From Sphingomonas sanxanigenens (GTDB taxonomy: Bacteria > Pseudomonadota > Alphaproteobacteria > Sphingomonadales > Sphingomonadaceae), in the NCBI GenBank assembly GCA_003240855.1, contig QFNN01000001.1, positions 62,001 through 126,000 of the forward strand: DNA of 64,000 nt, in the 5' to 3' direction. The notes below the pieces were generated by a model, which saw only the letters and a list, made by a program, of their open reading frames with translations, was not told the origin of the DNA and did not search any database. How positions within the stretch are numbered: the stretch's first letter is position 1; every line of letters begins with the position of its first letter. The translations under genes were made by a program, and so were the position numbers. Of the stretch, positions 49,069-56,628 are shown one piece after another.

Positions 49069-50721
49069 ATGATGCGCATCGTTCAAACCAGCCTTGCGGC
49101 GATCGCCGTCTGCGCCAGCGCGGCCGTGGCGGCGCAGGGCGCGACCGATCTCTCGCCGCTTGCCGAGCGCTTCAAGAGCCATGTCGCCTTCCTCGCCGAC
49201 GATCTGCTCGAGGGCCGCGACATCGGCAGCCGCGGGCATGAGATCGCCGCGCTCTATGTCGCAACGCGCTTCGAGGGGATGGGCTTGAAGCCCGGCGGCG
49301 ACAAGGGCGGCTGGTATCAGCGTATCACCTTCCAGCGCACCAGCCGCAGCGACACGCCGGGCAGTGTGACGATCAGCGGGCCGGCGGGCAGCCGGAGCTG
49401 GAAACATGCGACCGACGTCACCGTTTCGCTCAATCCGCTCGATCCCGATGTCGACGTCAGCGCGCCTCTGGTCTTTGTCGGCTATGGCATCCAGGACAAA
49501 GCGCTGGGCATCGACGATTATCGGGGGCTCGACGTGAAGGGGAAGATCGTCGTCACGCTGAGCGGCTTTCCCAAGGGCATGCCGAGCGAGGAAGGCGCCC
49601 ATCTGTCGGCGAGCAAGGATGTGACAGCGGCGCGCCACGGCGCGATCGGCACGATCAGCATCGCGACGATCCAGTCGGAAAAGGCGCGTCCCTGGGCGCG
49701 CAGCGTCCAGTTCGCAAGCAATCCACGCGTGAACTGGGTCGACGCCAACGGCAGGCCGCATGTCGACGCGCCGGCCATCCGCGGATCGGCGGCGCTCAAC
49801 ACCCCCGCCGCCGAAGCGGCTTTCGCAGGCGCGCCCAAGGCGCTGAAGGCCGTCCTCGCCGAAGCCGACAAGACCGGCGGACGCCCCAGGGGCTTCGCGC
49901 TCAAGACCAGCGCGCGCATCGTCAACAGCGCGAAGATCGAGACGATCACCAGCCCGAACGTCGTCGGCATCCTGCCCGGATCGGACCCGAGCCTCGCCGC
50001 GCAATATGTCGTTCTGTCGGCGCATCTCGACCATATCGGGATCAGCCCGGCGCAGCCCGACGACAAGCCCGGGACCGACCGGATCAACAATGGCGCGCTC
50101 GACAACGCCGCCGGCATCGCGACCATGCTGGAAGTCGCGCGCACCGCGACGTCGGCGCCGACGCGCCCGCGCCGCTCGATCATCTTCGTCGCCTCGACGG
50201 GCGAGGAAAAGGGGCTGCTGGGCGCCGATTATTATGCGCGGCATCCCAGCGTCCCGATCAGCCAGATCGTCGGCAATGTCGATCTCGACATGCCGCTGCT
50301 GCTCTATCCCTTCACCGATGTGATCGCCTTCGGCGCCGATCATTCGACGCTGGGCAAGCTGGTGGCCGACGCCGTCGCGCCGATGGACATCAAGCTCAGC
50401 CCCGATCCGATGCCGCAGGAAAGCATCTTCGTGCGGTCCGACCATTATATGTTCGTGAGGCAGGGGGTGCCGGCGGTGTTTCTCGCGACGGGCTTCGCCA
50501 ATGGCGGCGAAGCGGCGTGGGGCAGCTTCCTGTCGGGCAATTATCACCACCCGGGCGACGACATGAGCCAGAAGATCGACTGGCAGGCGGCGGCGCGCTT
50601 CACCGAGGCCAATTACCGCATCACCCGCGCGATGGCCGACGCCGATCAAGCGCCCGAATGGTATCAGGGGGACTATTTCGGCAATCTGTTCGCACCGGAA
50701 CGCACGAAGGCCGCGAAATAG
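49069..50721 (+). CDS. Secreted M28-family metallopeptidase
   Basis: The 550-residue protein has a signal peptide (MMRIVQTSLAAIAVCASAAV). The catalytic domain shows the co-catalytic zinc ligands in order: His/Asp in 'VLSAHLDHIG', Asp in 'NNGALDNAAGIATML', Glu-Glu in 'STGEEKGLLGADY', Asp in 'NVDLDMPLLL', and a late His in 'NYHHPGDD'. A PA-like insert ('LVFVGYGIQDKALGIDDYRG') lies before the catalytic core. It is probably a periplasmic aminopeptidase. The ATG follows AAGGG; 49072 is an alternative. It is divergent from the M16 peptidase gene with a 192-bp gap. Confidence 0.92.
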   Translation: MMRIVQTSLAAIAVCASAAVAAQGATDLSPLAERFKSHVAFLADDLLEGRDIGSRGHEIAALYVATRFEGMGLKPGGDKGGWYQRITFQRTSRSDTPGSVTISGPAGSRSWKHATDVTVSLNPLDPDVDVSAPLVFVGYGIQDKALGIDDYRGLDVKGKIVVTLSGFPKGMPSEEGAHLSASKDVTAARHGAIGTISIATIQSEKARPWARSVQFASNPRVNWVDANGRPHVDAPAIRGSAALNTPAAEAAFAGAPKALKAVLAEADKTGGRPRGFALKTSARIVNSAKIETITSPNVVGILPGSDPSLAAQYVVLSAHLDHIGISPAQPDDKPGTDRINNGALDNAAGIATMLEVARTATSAPTRPRRSIIFVASTGEEKGLLGADYYARHPSVPISQIVGNVDLDMPLLLYPFTDVIAFGADHSTLGKLVADAVAPMDIKLSPDPMPQESIFVRSDHYMFVRQGVPAVFLATGFANGGEAAWGSFLSGNYHHPGDDMSQKIDWQAAARFTEANYRITRAMADADQAPEWYQGDYFGNLFAPERTKAAK

Positions 50722-50790
50722 GCCGGAGGCGGGCGACAGCGGGTCGCGCCCGACATTGCGCCCTCAGTCTGAACAGCGTATAGATTGTAA

Positions 50791-51393
50791 ATGACTGAGG
50801 ATGCACAGGTCGTCGAGACTGCGAGCGCCGGGCGCGACCGATATCATCATGGCGATCTCCACGCCGCGCTGATCAGGGCGACCGAGGAGATCATCGCCGA
50901 ACGCGGGGTCGAGGGCTTTTCGCTGCGCGAAGCGGCGCGGCGCGCCGGCGTTTCGGCGGCTGCGCCGGCGCATCATTTCGGCGATGCGCGCGGGCTGCTG
51001 ACGGCGGTGGCCGTGCGCGGGCTGAACGACCTGGCCGAGGTGTCGCGCGCTGCATCGGACAAGGCCGGCCCCGACCGGGAAGCCCGGCGGGTCGCGATCG
51101 GCGAGGCCTATATCCGCTATGCGCTCGACCATCGGGCGCGCTTCGACCTGATGTTCCGCAAGACGTTGCTCGATCGCGATACGCCTGCGCTTCACGAAGC
51201 GGGCGGGCGCTGCTTCGCCGTGCTGATGGAAGCGATCGGCGGCGATCCCCATGCCGATCCCAAGTCCGAAGCGCGGGCGATAGCGGCATGGTCGCTGGTC
51301 CATGGGCTGGCGCGGTTGAAGCTCGACGGAATGCTGCTTGAGGAAGGCGATCCCGATTTCGTGCCGATGGTGTTAAAAACCCTGTCGATCTGA
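50791..51393 (+). CDS. TetR-family transcriptional regulator (WHG-type C-domain)
   Basis: The 200-residue regulator has an N-terminal helix-turn-helix (residues 18-64; 'HHGDLHAALIRATEEIIAER', 'GVEGFSLREAARRAGVSAAA', 'PAHHFGDARGLL'). The C-terminal ligand/dimer domain includes 'RVAIGEAYIRYALDHRARFD' and 'LMFRK', as in WHG-domain TetR proteins. The effector and targets are unknown. It lies 54 nt before clpB but the latter has its own probable promoter. Confidence 0.9.
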   Translation: MTEDAQVVETASAGRDRYHHGDLHAALIRATEEIIAERGVEGFSLREAARRAGVSAAAPAHHFGDARGLLTAVAVRGLNDLAEVSRAASDKAGPDREARRVAIGEAYIRYALDHRARFDLMFRKTLLDRDTPALHEAGGRCFAVLMEAIGGDPHADPKSEARAIAAWSLVHGLARLKLDGMLLEEGDPDFVPMVLKTLSI

Positions 51394-51394
51394 T

Positions 51395-51422
51395 CTTGTG
51401 TTGCTTTTCAGCAACACCATAT
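51395..51422 (+). promoter_or_regulatory. Candidate RpoH (sigma-32) promoter for clpB
   Basis: CTTG (51395-51398) and CCATAT (51417-51422) are separated by 18 nt, fitting the alphaproteobacterial heat-shock pattern CTTG-N17/18-CCATnT. The clpB ATG is 26 nt downstream, with GGGGAG as ribosome site. The spacer contains a GTTGC/GCAAC inverted repeat (51400-51414). Confidence 0.6.
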
Positions 51423-51447
51423 CGGCGGTCGATCCAAGGGGAGTTAC

Positions 51448-54027
51448 ATGAACCTCGAAAAACTTACCGACCGCGCCAAGGGCTTTCTCCAATCGGCGCA
51501 AACCGTTGCGATCCGCATGAATCATCAGCAGATCACGCCGGACCATCTTTTGAAGGCGCTGCTCGAAGACGATCAGGGCATGGCCGCCGGGCTGATCGCG
51601 GCCGCAGGCGGCGACGCCAGGCGCGCGGTGAGCGAGACCGATCTCGCCCTGTCCAAGATCCCCGCCGTTTCCGGATCGGGCGCACAGCAGACGCCGGGCC
51701 TCAACAACGACGCCGTTCGCGTGCTCGACCAGGCCGAGCAGGTCGCGCAGAAGGCGGGCGACAGCTATGTCACCGTCGAACGGCTGTTGCTGGCGCTCGC
51801 CCTGTCGCTCAGCACGGCCGCCGGCAAGGCTCTGAAGGCTGCGGGCGTCACGCCCGAAGGGCTGAACGCCGCAATCACCGAGCTGCGCGGCGGCCGCACC
51901 GCGGACACGGCGTCGGCGGAGGACCGCTATGATGCGCTCAAGAAGTTCGCGCGCGACCTGACCGAGGCGGCGCGCGAAGGCAAGCTCGATCCGGTCATCG
52001 GCCGCGACGAGGAAATCCGCCGCACCATCCAGATCCTCGCCCGCCGCACCAAGAACAACCCCGTGCTGATCGGCGAGCCGGGCGTCGGCAAGACCGCGAT
52101 CGCCGAAGGCCTCGCGCTGCGCATCGTCAACGGCGACGTGCCCGATACGCTCAAGGACCGCAGGCTGATGGCGCTCGACATGGGCGCGCTGATCGCCGGC
52201 GCGAAGTATCGCGGCGAGTTCGAGGAGCGGCTGAAAGGCGTGCTCGACGAAGTGAAGGGCGCCGAGGGCGAGGTCATCCTGTTCATCGACGAGATGCACA
52301 CGCTGATCGGCGCGGGCAAATCCGAAGGCGCGATGGACGCGGGCAACCTGCTGAAGCCGGCGCTGGCGCGCGGCGAACTGCATTGCATCGGCGCGACCAC
52401 GCTCGATGAATATCGCAAATATGTCGAAAAGGACCCGGCGCTGCAGCGGCGCTTCCAGCCCGTATTCGTCGGCGAGCCGACGGTCGAGGACACGATCTCG
52501 ATCCTGCGCGGGCTGAAGGAAAAATATGAGCTGCACCACGGGGTGCGGATCACCGATGGCGCGATCGTGGCGTCGGCGACGCTTTCCAACCGCTACATCA
52601 CCGATCGTTTCCTGCCCGACAAGGCGATCGACCTGATGGACGAGGCGGCGAGCCGCCTGCGCATGGAAGTCGAATCCAAGCCCGAGGAAATCGAGACGCT
52701 CGACCGGCGCATCATCCAGCTCAAGATCGAGCGCGAGGCGCTGAAGAAGGAAAGCGACGCCGCGTCGAAGGATCGGCTGGCGAAACTGGAGCAGGAGCTG
52801 GTCGACCTCGAAGAGGAATCGGCGGTCCTCACCACGCGCTGGCAGGCGGAGAAGGAAAAGATCGCGGGCGAGGCCAAGATCAAGGAGCAGCTCGAGGCCG
52901 CGCGCGTCCAGCTCGATCAGGCGCAGCGTTCGGGCGATCTGGGCAAGGCCGGCGAGCTTTCCTACGGCGTGATTCCCGCACTGGAGAAGCAACTGGCCGA
53001 CGTCGCGCAGGCGGCGGCAGGCGCGATGCTGCGCGAGGAAGTGACCGCCGACGACATCGCCTCGGTCGTCTCGCGCTGGACGGGGATTCCGGTCGACCGG
53101 ATGCTCGAAGGCGAGCGCGAGAAGCTGCTCAACATGGAAGCGCAGATCGGCCAGCGCGTCATCGGCCAGGAAGATGCGGTGAAGGCCGTTTCCGCCGCCG
53201 TGCGCCGCGCACGCGCCGGGTTGCAGGATCCCAACCGCCCGCTGGGCAGCTTCCTGTTCCTCGGGCCGACGGGCGTGGGCAAGACCGAGCTGACCAAGGC
53301 GCTGGCCGAGTTCCTGTTCGACGACGCATCGGCGATGGTTCGCATCGACATGAGCGAGTTCATGGAGAAGCACAGCGTCGCCCGGCTGATCGGCGCCCCT
53401 CCGGGCTATGTCGGCTATGAGGAAGGCGGCGTGCTGACCGAGGCGGTGCGCAGGCGCCCCTATCAGGTCATTCTGTTCGACGAGGTGGAGAAGGCGCATG
53501 GCGACGTGTTCAACGTGCTGCTCCAGGTGCTCGACGACGGGCGCCTGACCGACGGGCAGGGCCGCACGGTCGACTTCTCCAACACGCTCATCATCCTGAC
53601 GTCGAACCTGGGCAGCCAGTTCCTCGCCTCGATGCCTGACGATCAACCGCTGAGCGAAGTCGAACCGCAGGTGATGGACGTGGTGCGGGCGCATTTCCGC
53701 CCCGAGTTCCTCAACCGGCTGGACGAGATCATCCTGTTCCACCGCTTGCAGCAGGACCATATGGGGCCGATCGTCGACATCCAGGTGAACCGCGTCCAGA
53801 AGCTGCTGGCCGACCGCAAGGTGACGCTGGCGCTGACCGACGGCGCGCGCAACTGGCTGGGGCGCGTGGGCTATGACCCCATCTATGGCGCACGTCCGCT
53901 GAAGCGCGCGGTGCAGAAATATCTGCAGGATCCGCTCGCCGACCTCATCCTGCGCGGCGAGGTGAAGGACGGATCGACGGTGACCGTCGAGGATGGCGAC
54001 GGCAAGCTGGTGCTGAGCGCGGCCTGA
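51448..54027 (+). CDS. clpB: ATP-dependent disaggregase ClpB
   Basis: The 859-residue hexameric AAA+ chaperone extracts proteins from aggregates together with DnaK. It has an N-terminal repeat domain, the first ATPase module with Walker A 'GEPGVGKTAIAEGLA' and 'VILFIDEMHTLIGAG', and a coiled-coil middle domain (about residues 400-525; 'LDRRIIQLKIEREALKKESD'). The second module has Walker A 'GPTGVGKTELTKALAEF' and 'VILFDEVEKAH'. Length is standard. A heat-shock-type promoter precedes it and a GC-rich hairpin follows. Confidence 0.98.
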   Translation: MNLEKLTDRAKGFLQSAQTVAIRMNHQQITPDHLLKALLEDDQGMAAGLIAAAGGDARRAVSETDLALSKIPAVSGSGAQQTPGLNNDAVRVLDQAEQVAQKAGDSYVTVERLLLALALSLSTAAGKALKAAGVTPEGLNAAITELRGGRTADTASAEDRYDALKKFARDLTEAAREGKLDPVIGRDEEIRRTIQILARRTKNNPVLIGEPGVGKTAIAEGLALRIVNGDVPDTLKDRRLMALDMGALIAGAKYRGEFEERLKGVLDEVKGAEGEVILFIDEMHTLIGAGKSEGAMDAGNLLKPALARGELHCIGATTLDEYRKYVEKDPALQRRFQPVFVGEPTVEDTISILRGLKEKYELHHGVRITDGAIVASATLSNRYITDRFLPDKAIDLMDEAASRLRMEVESKPEEIETLDRRIIQLKIEREALKKESDAASKDRLAKLEQELVDLEEESAVLTTRWQAEKEKIAGEAKIKEQLEAARVQLDQAQRSGDLGKAGELSYGVIPALEKQLADVAQAAAGAMLREEVTADDIASVVSRWTGIPVDRMLEGEREKLLNMEAQIGQRVIGQEDAVKAVSAAVRRARAGLQDPNRPLGSFLFLGPTGVGKTELTKALAEFLFDDASAMVRIDMSEFMEKHSVARLIGAPPGYVGYEEGGVLTEAVRRRPYQVILFDEVEKAHGDVFNVLLQVLDDGRLTDGQGRTVDFSNTLIILTSNLGSQFLASMPDDQPLSEVEPQVMDVVRAHFRPEFLNRLDEIILFHRLQQDHMGPIVDIQVNRVQKLLADRKVTLALTDGARNWLGRVGYDPIYGARPLKRAVQKYLQDPLADLILRGEVKDGSTVTVEDGDGKLVLSAA

Positions 54028-54036
54028 CCTGGGCAA

Positions 54037-54068
54037 CCGGGGGGAGCAGGCTGACCCGCTCCCCCCGG
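54037..54068. other. GC-rich stem-loop between clpB and the AspH-type gene
   Basis: CCGGGGGGAGC (54037-54047) pairs perfectly with GCTCCCCCCGG (54058-54068). It begins 9 nt after the clpB stop. There is no T-run on either strand, so termination efficiency is uncertain. Confidence 0.5.
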
Positions 54069-54081
54069 CCCCATCGTTGCA

Positions 54082-55368
54082 TCAATCCGCTATATCATTG
54101 TGCGGATTGAGATTATTCGCGTCCGCGACAGTGAAATAGCTCTGCAGCAAACCGCGCTCGATCTCCGTCAGATGCGGGTTCCACGTATCGAAGATCAGCA
54201 CGGCGCGAAGCTGGTCGCTGTTGTTCCAGGCTTCATGCTCGATCGTATCGTCAAAGGCGAAGGCCTTGCCTTCCACCCACTCACGCGTCTCGCCGCCCAC
54301 GCGGAAGCCGCAGCCGGGCGGAACGATCAGCGGCAAATGGATGATCGCGCGCGTATTGCTGACCCCGGTGTGCGGCGGAATATGGGCGCCGGGACGGAGC
54401 AGCGAGAAGAAGGCCGTCGGCGCGCGATTGGGCATATCCGCCAGCGGCAACGCCGCGATCGCCGCCGCCGTTTCGGGGAAGTGCCGGCAGATCGCATCGT
54501 CGCGCTTGCCGAAGCGCCAGAGATGGCAGGCGCTCCAGTCGAGCGAATGATCGAGCTTCGTCCATTTGCTCTCGGGCGTGCCGCTGTCGAAGGCGACATA
54601 AGGCGCGAAGCCGGGCGCGCCGTTGCGCAGAAACGCCTCCAGTTCGGCGCGGATGACCGAAGTTTTCGCTTCGATCTGCGCTAGCCACGGAAAATGGCGG
54701 ATATCGAAATATTCGTCGGCGGGGAGGAAGGGAAAATGCACCCCCGCGCACTGGTTCAGATAGATGCTGCGGCGGCCGAGCAGATGATCGACGCAGGCAT
54801 CGAAGCGGCGGCGATCGGCCGGATCGATCGCGGCGCGAGCGCCGGCGAGGCCGGCATCCATCTCCTCGCCAAAGCGCCGGCCCTTGTCGGCGACATAGGC
54901 GCGCGCATGGGCGAGACGCTCTGCCAGCTCGGGCGCGGGGTTTTCGACCTGGCCGCCGATCGCGACCACAGCGGCCCAGCGCTGGTTGGCGAGCGCCTCC
55001 TCGCCGCGCCGCTCGTGCAGTTCGGCGATGCGGATCAGCGCGGTCAGATTGAGCTGATCGATCCCAAGAACGCGGAGCAGGCTTTGCCGCTCGGCTTCGT
55101 CATTGCCGGCAAAACGGTGCGCGCGGGCGAGATTGAGCCAGATGGGCGGCGCGGCCGGATCGGCGGCGGCGGCGCGCGCAAACAGATCGGCGGCCTCGGC
55201 GAACCCGCGCTGTTCGAGCGCGAGCGTGCCGAGCGCGTTGAGGGCGACAGGGTTCGCCGGCTCGTCATCAAGCACTGATCGCCACAGGCGCTCGGCCTCG
55301 TCACGCCTGCCGGATGCCTTCGCCCGCGATGCGCTGACGAGCGTCGCCCCAATTTCCGTTGTCCGCAT
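54082..55368 (-). CDS. TPR protein with aspartyl/asparaginyl beta-hydroxylase domain
   Basis: The 428-residue cytoplasmic protein has TPR-like helices in its first half ('AERLWRSVLDDEPANPVALN', 'AADLFARAAAADPAAPPIWL'), then a 2-oxoglutarate/Fe(II) hydroxylase domain. Iron ligands are likely the His in 'IPPHTGVSNTRAIIHLPLI' and the His in 'FDDTIEHEAWNNSD', with the oxoglutarate-binding Arg in 'LRAVLIFDTWNPHL'. AspH-family enzymes hydroxylate Asp or Asn in proteins; LpxO-type members modify lipid A. Substrate is unknown. The start (55368) is 79 bp from a divergent sulfotransferase-like gene. Confidence 0.9.
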   Translation of the reverse strand: MRTTEIGATLVSASRAKASGRRDEAERLWRSVLDDEPANPVALNALGTLALEQRGFAEAADLFARAAAADPAAPPIWLNLARAHRFAGNDEAERQSLLRVLGIDQLNLTALIRIAELHERRGEEALANQRWAAVVAIGGQVENPAPELAERLAHARAYVADKGRRFGEEMDAGLAGARAAIDPADRRRFDACVDHLLGRRSIYLNQCAGVHFPFLPADEYFDIRHFPWLAQIEAKTSVIRAELEAFLRNGAPGFAPYVAFDSGTPESKWTKLDHSLDWSACHLWRFGKRDDAICRHFPETAAAIAALPLADMPNRAPTAFFSLLRPGAHIPPHTGVSNTRAIIHLPLIVPPGCGFRVGGETREWVEGKAFAFDDTIEHEAWNNSDQLRAVLIFDTWNPHLTEIERGLLQSYFTVADANNLNPHNDIAD

Positions 55369-55447
55369 GGATCATGGGTGCCATGCGCGCGAAGGCGAGG
55401 AAATATGGGTTATTCCTGATGATATAATCCTTTCGGATGAACGGATC

Positions 55448-56530
55448 ATGCCGAGACTGACGGCTGGACATCGCCGGGCGCGCGACCGAAAAGATTGGAT
55501 GGTTTCCATTCCCAGCGCGCGCGCCGTCGCCGCCGACCCCCTGTGGTTCCCGCATCGTTTCGAGCCGACCGACGATGTCGTGCAGTTCCGCTATCTGCCG
55601 CGCGAAGCGCACCGCGCGGCCACCTTTCTCACCGATATTCATCTGGGCGAGGACCATGATATCGCCGTGATCGGGCGCGAGGCGGCGATCGCCGCTGCCG
55701 GGCCGCCCGCGCCGCTGCACTTCATCTTTCACTCCGCCTTCTGCTGCTCGACATTGCTGGCGCGCGCCTTCGATATCGAAGGCGTGGCGATGGGGCTGAA
55801 AGAGCCCGTGATCCTCAACGACCTGTCGGGCTGGAAGCATCGCGGCGGCGATCCGCGGCTGATCGCGCGCGCGCTCGACGGAGCGATGCGCCTGCTTGAG
55901 CGGCCCTTCGGACCAGGCGAGGCCGTGATCGTCAAGCCGTCCAATCTGATCAATGCGCTGTCGGTCGCAATGCTCGCCATGCGGCCCGACGCGCGCGCGC
56001 TGCTGCTTTACGCCCCACTGCGCGTCTATCTCGGCTCGATCGCCAAAAAGGGGCTGGAAGGGCGGCTGTGGGTGCGCGACCTGCTGGTGAAGCAGTTGAA
56101 GGACGGGATGATCCGGCTCGGCTTCAGCGACGAGGATTATCTGCGCCACACCGATTTGCAGGCGGCAGCGGTGGGCTGGGTGGCGCAGCAGGCCTTGTTC
56201 GCCGATCTTGTGCGGCGTTATGGTGCGCGGCGCGTGCGCAGCATTGACAGCGACATGCTGATGGCGTGTCCCGTCGAAAGCATGGCCGCGCTGGCCCGGC
56301 TTTACGGCCTGGAGGTCGGCCCGGATTTCGCCGAGACTGTCGTCGGCGGCCCGGCCTTCAACAGCCATTCCAAGTCAGGCGAACGTTTCGACCGCGCGGC
56401 ACGCACCGCCGAGAATCGCGACGCCGCAAACCTTCATGCCGACGAAATTGAAAAGGTCGTCGCCTGGGCCGAGGCGGTGGCGCGCAACGCCGGCGTTTCG
56501 CTCGATCCCGGAGCGCCGCTGCTCGACTGA
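55448..56530 (+). CDS. P-loop sulfotransferase-like protein
   Basis: The 360-residue protein lacks a signal peptide. Near residue 100 it has 'HFIFHSAFCCSTLLARAF', resembling the 5'-phosphate-binding loop of sulfotransferases, and later 'AVIVKPSNLINALSVAMLAM' and 'RALLLYAPLRVYLGSIAKKG', which resemble the 3'-phosphate site region. A clear PAPS site is not certain, so another P-loop activity is possible. The start could be ATG 55448 or ATG 55499; neither has a strong ribosome site. It is divergent from the AspH-type gene, and both may modify the same target. A bidirectional terminator follows. Confidence 0.75.
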   Translation: MPRLTAGHRRARDRKDWMVSIPSARAVAADPLWFPHRFEPTDDVVQFRYLPREAHRAATFLTDIHLGEDHDIAVIGREAAIAAAGPPAPLHFIFHSAFCCSTLLARAFDIEGVAMGLKEPVILNDLSGWKHRGGDPRLIARALDGAMRLLERPFGPGEAVIVKPSNLINALSVAMLAMRPDARALLLYAPLRVYLGSIAKKGLEGRLWVRDLLVKQLKDGMIRLGFSDEDYLRHTDLQAAAVGWVAQQALFADLVRRYGARRVRSIDSDMLMACPVESMAALARLYGLEVGPDFAETVVGGPAFNSHSKSGERFDRAARTAENRDAANLHADEIEKVVAWAEAVARNAGVSLDPGAPLLD

Positions 56531-56571
56531 GTCCCGCACGCCGCCATCGGCGTCGCCTCTCCATTGCACAT

Positions 56572-56611
56572 AAAAAAAGAGGCGGGTCCAACGGACCCGC
56601 CTCTCTCTTTT
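56572..56611. terminator. Bidirectional Rho-independent terminator
   Basis: GAGGCGGGTCC (56579-56589) pairs perfectly with GGACCCGCCTC (56593-56603) around an AAC loop. The plus strand continues TCTCTTTT; on the minus strand the stem is followed by seven U residues (A-run 56572-56578). It ends both the sulfotransferase-like gene and the convergent TonB receptor gene. Confidence 0.93.
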
Positions 56612-56628
56612 CCGGAACCGGCCGGCGC

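Noticed and set aside
51373..54036. An 887-residue minus-strand frame opposite clpB
   Set aside because: It is a His/Arg/Gln-rich shadow of the ClpB coding sequence.
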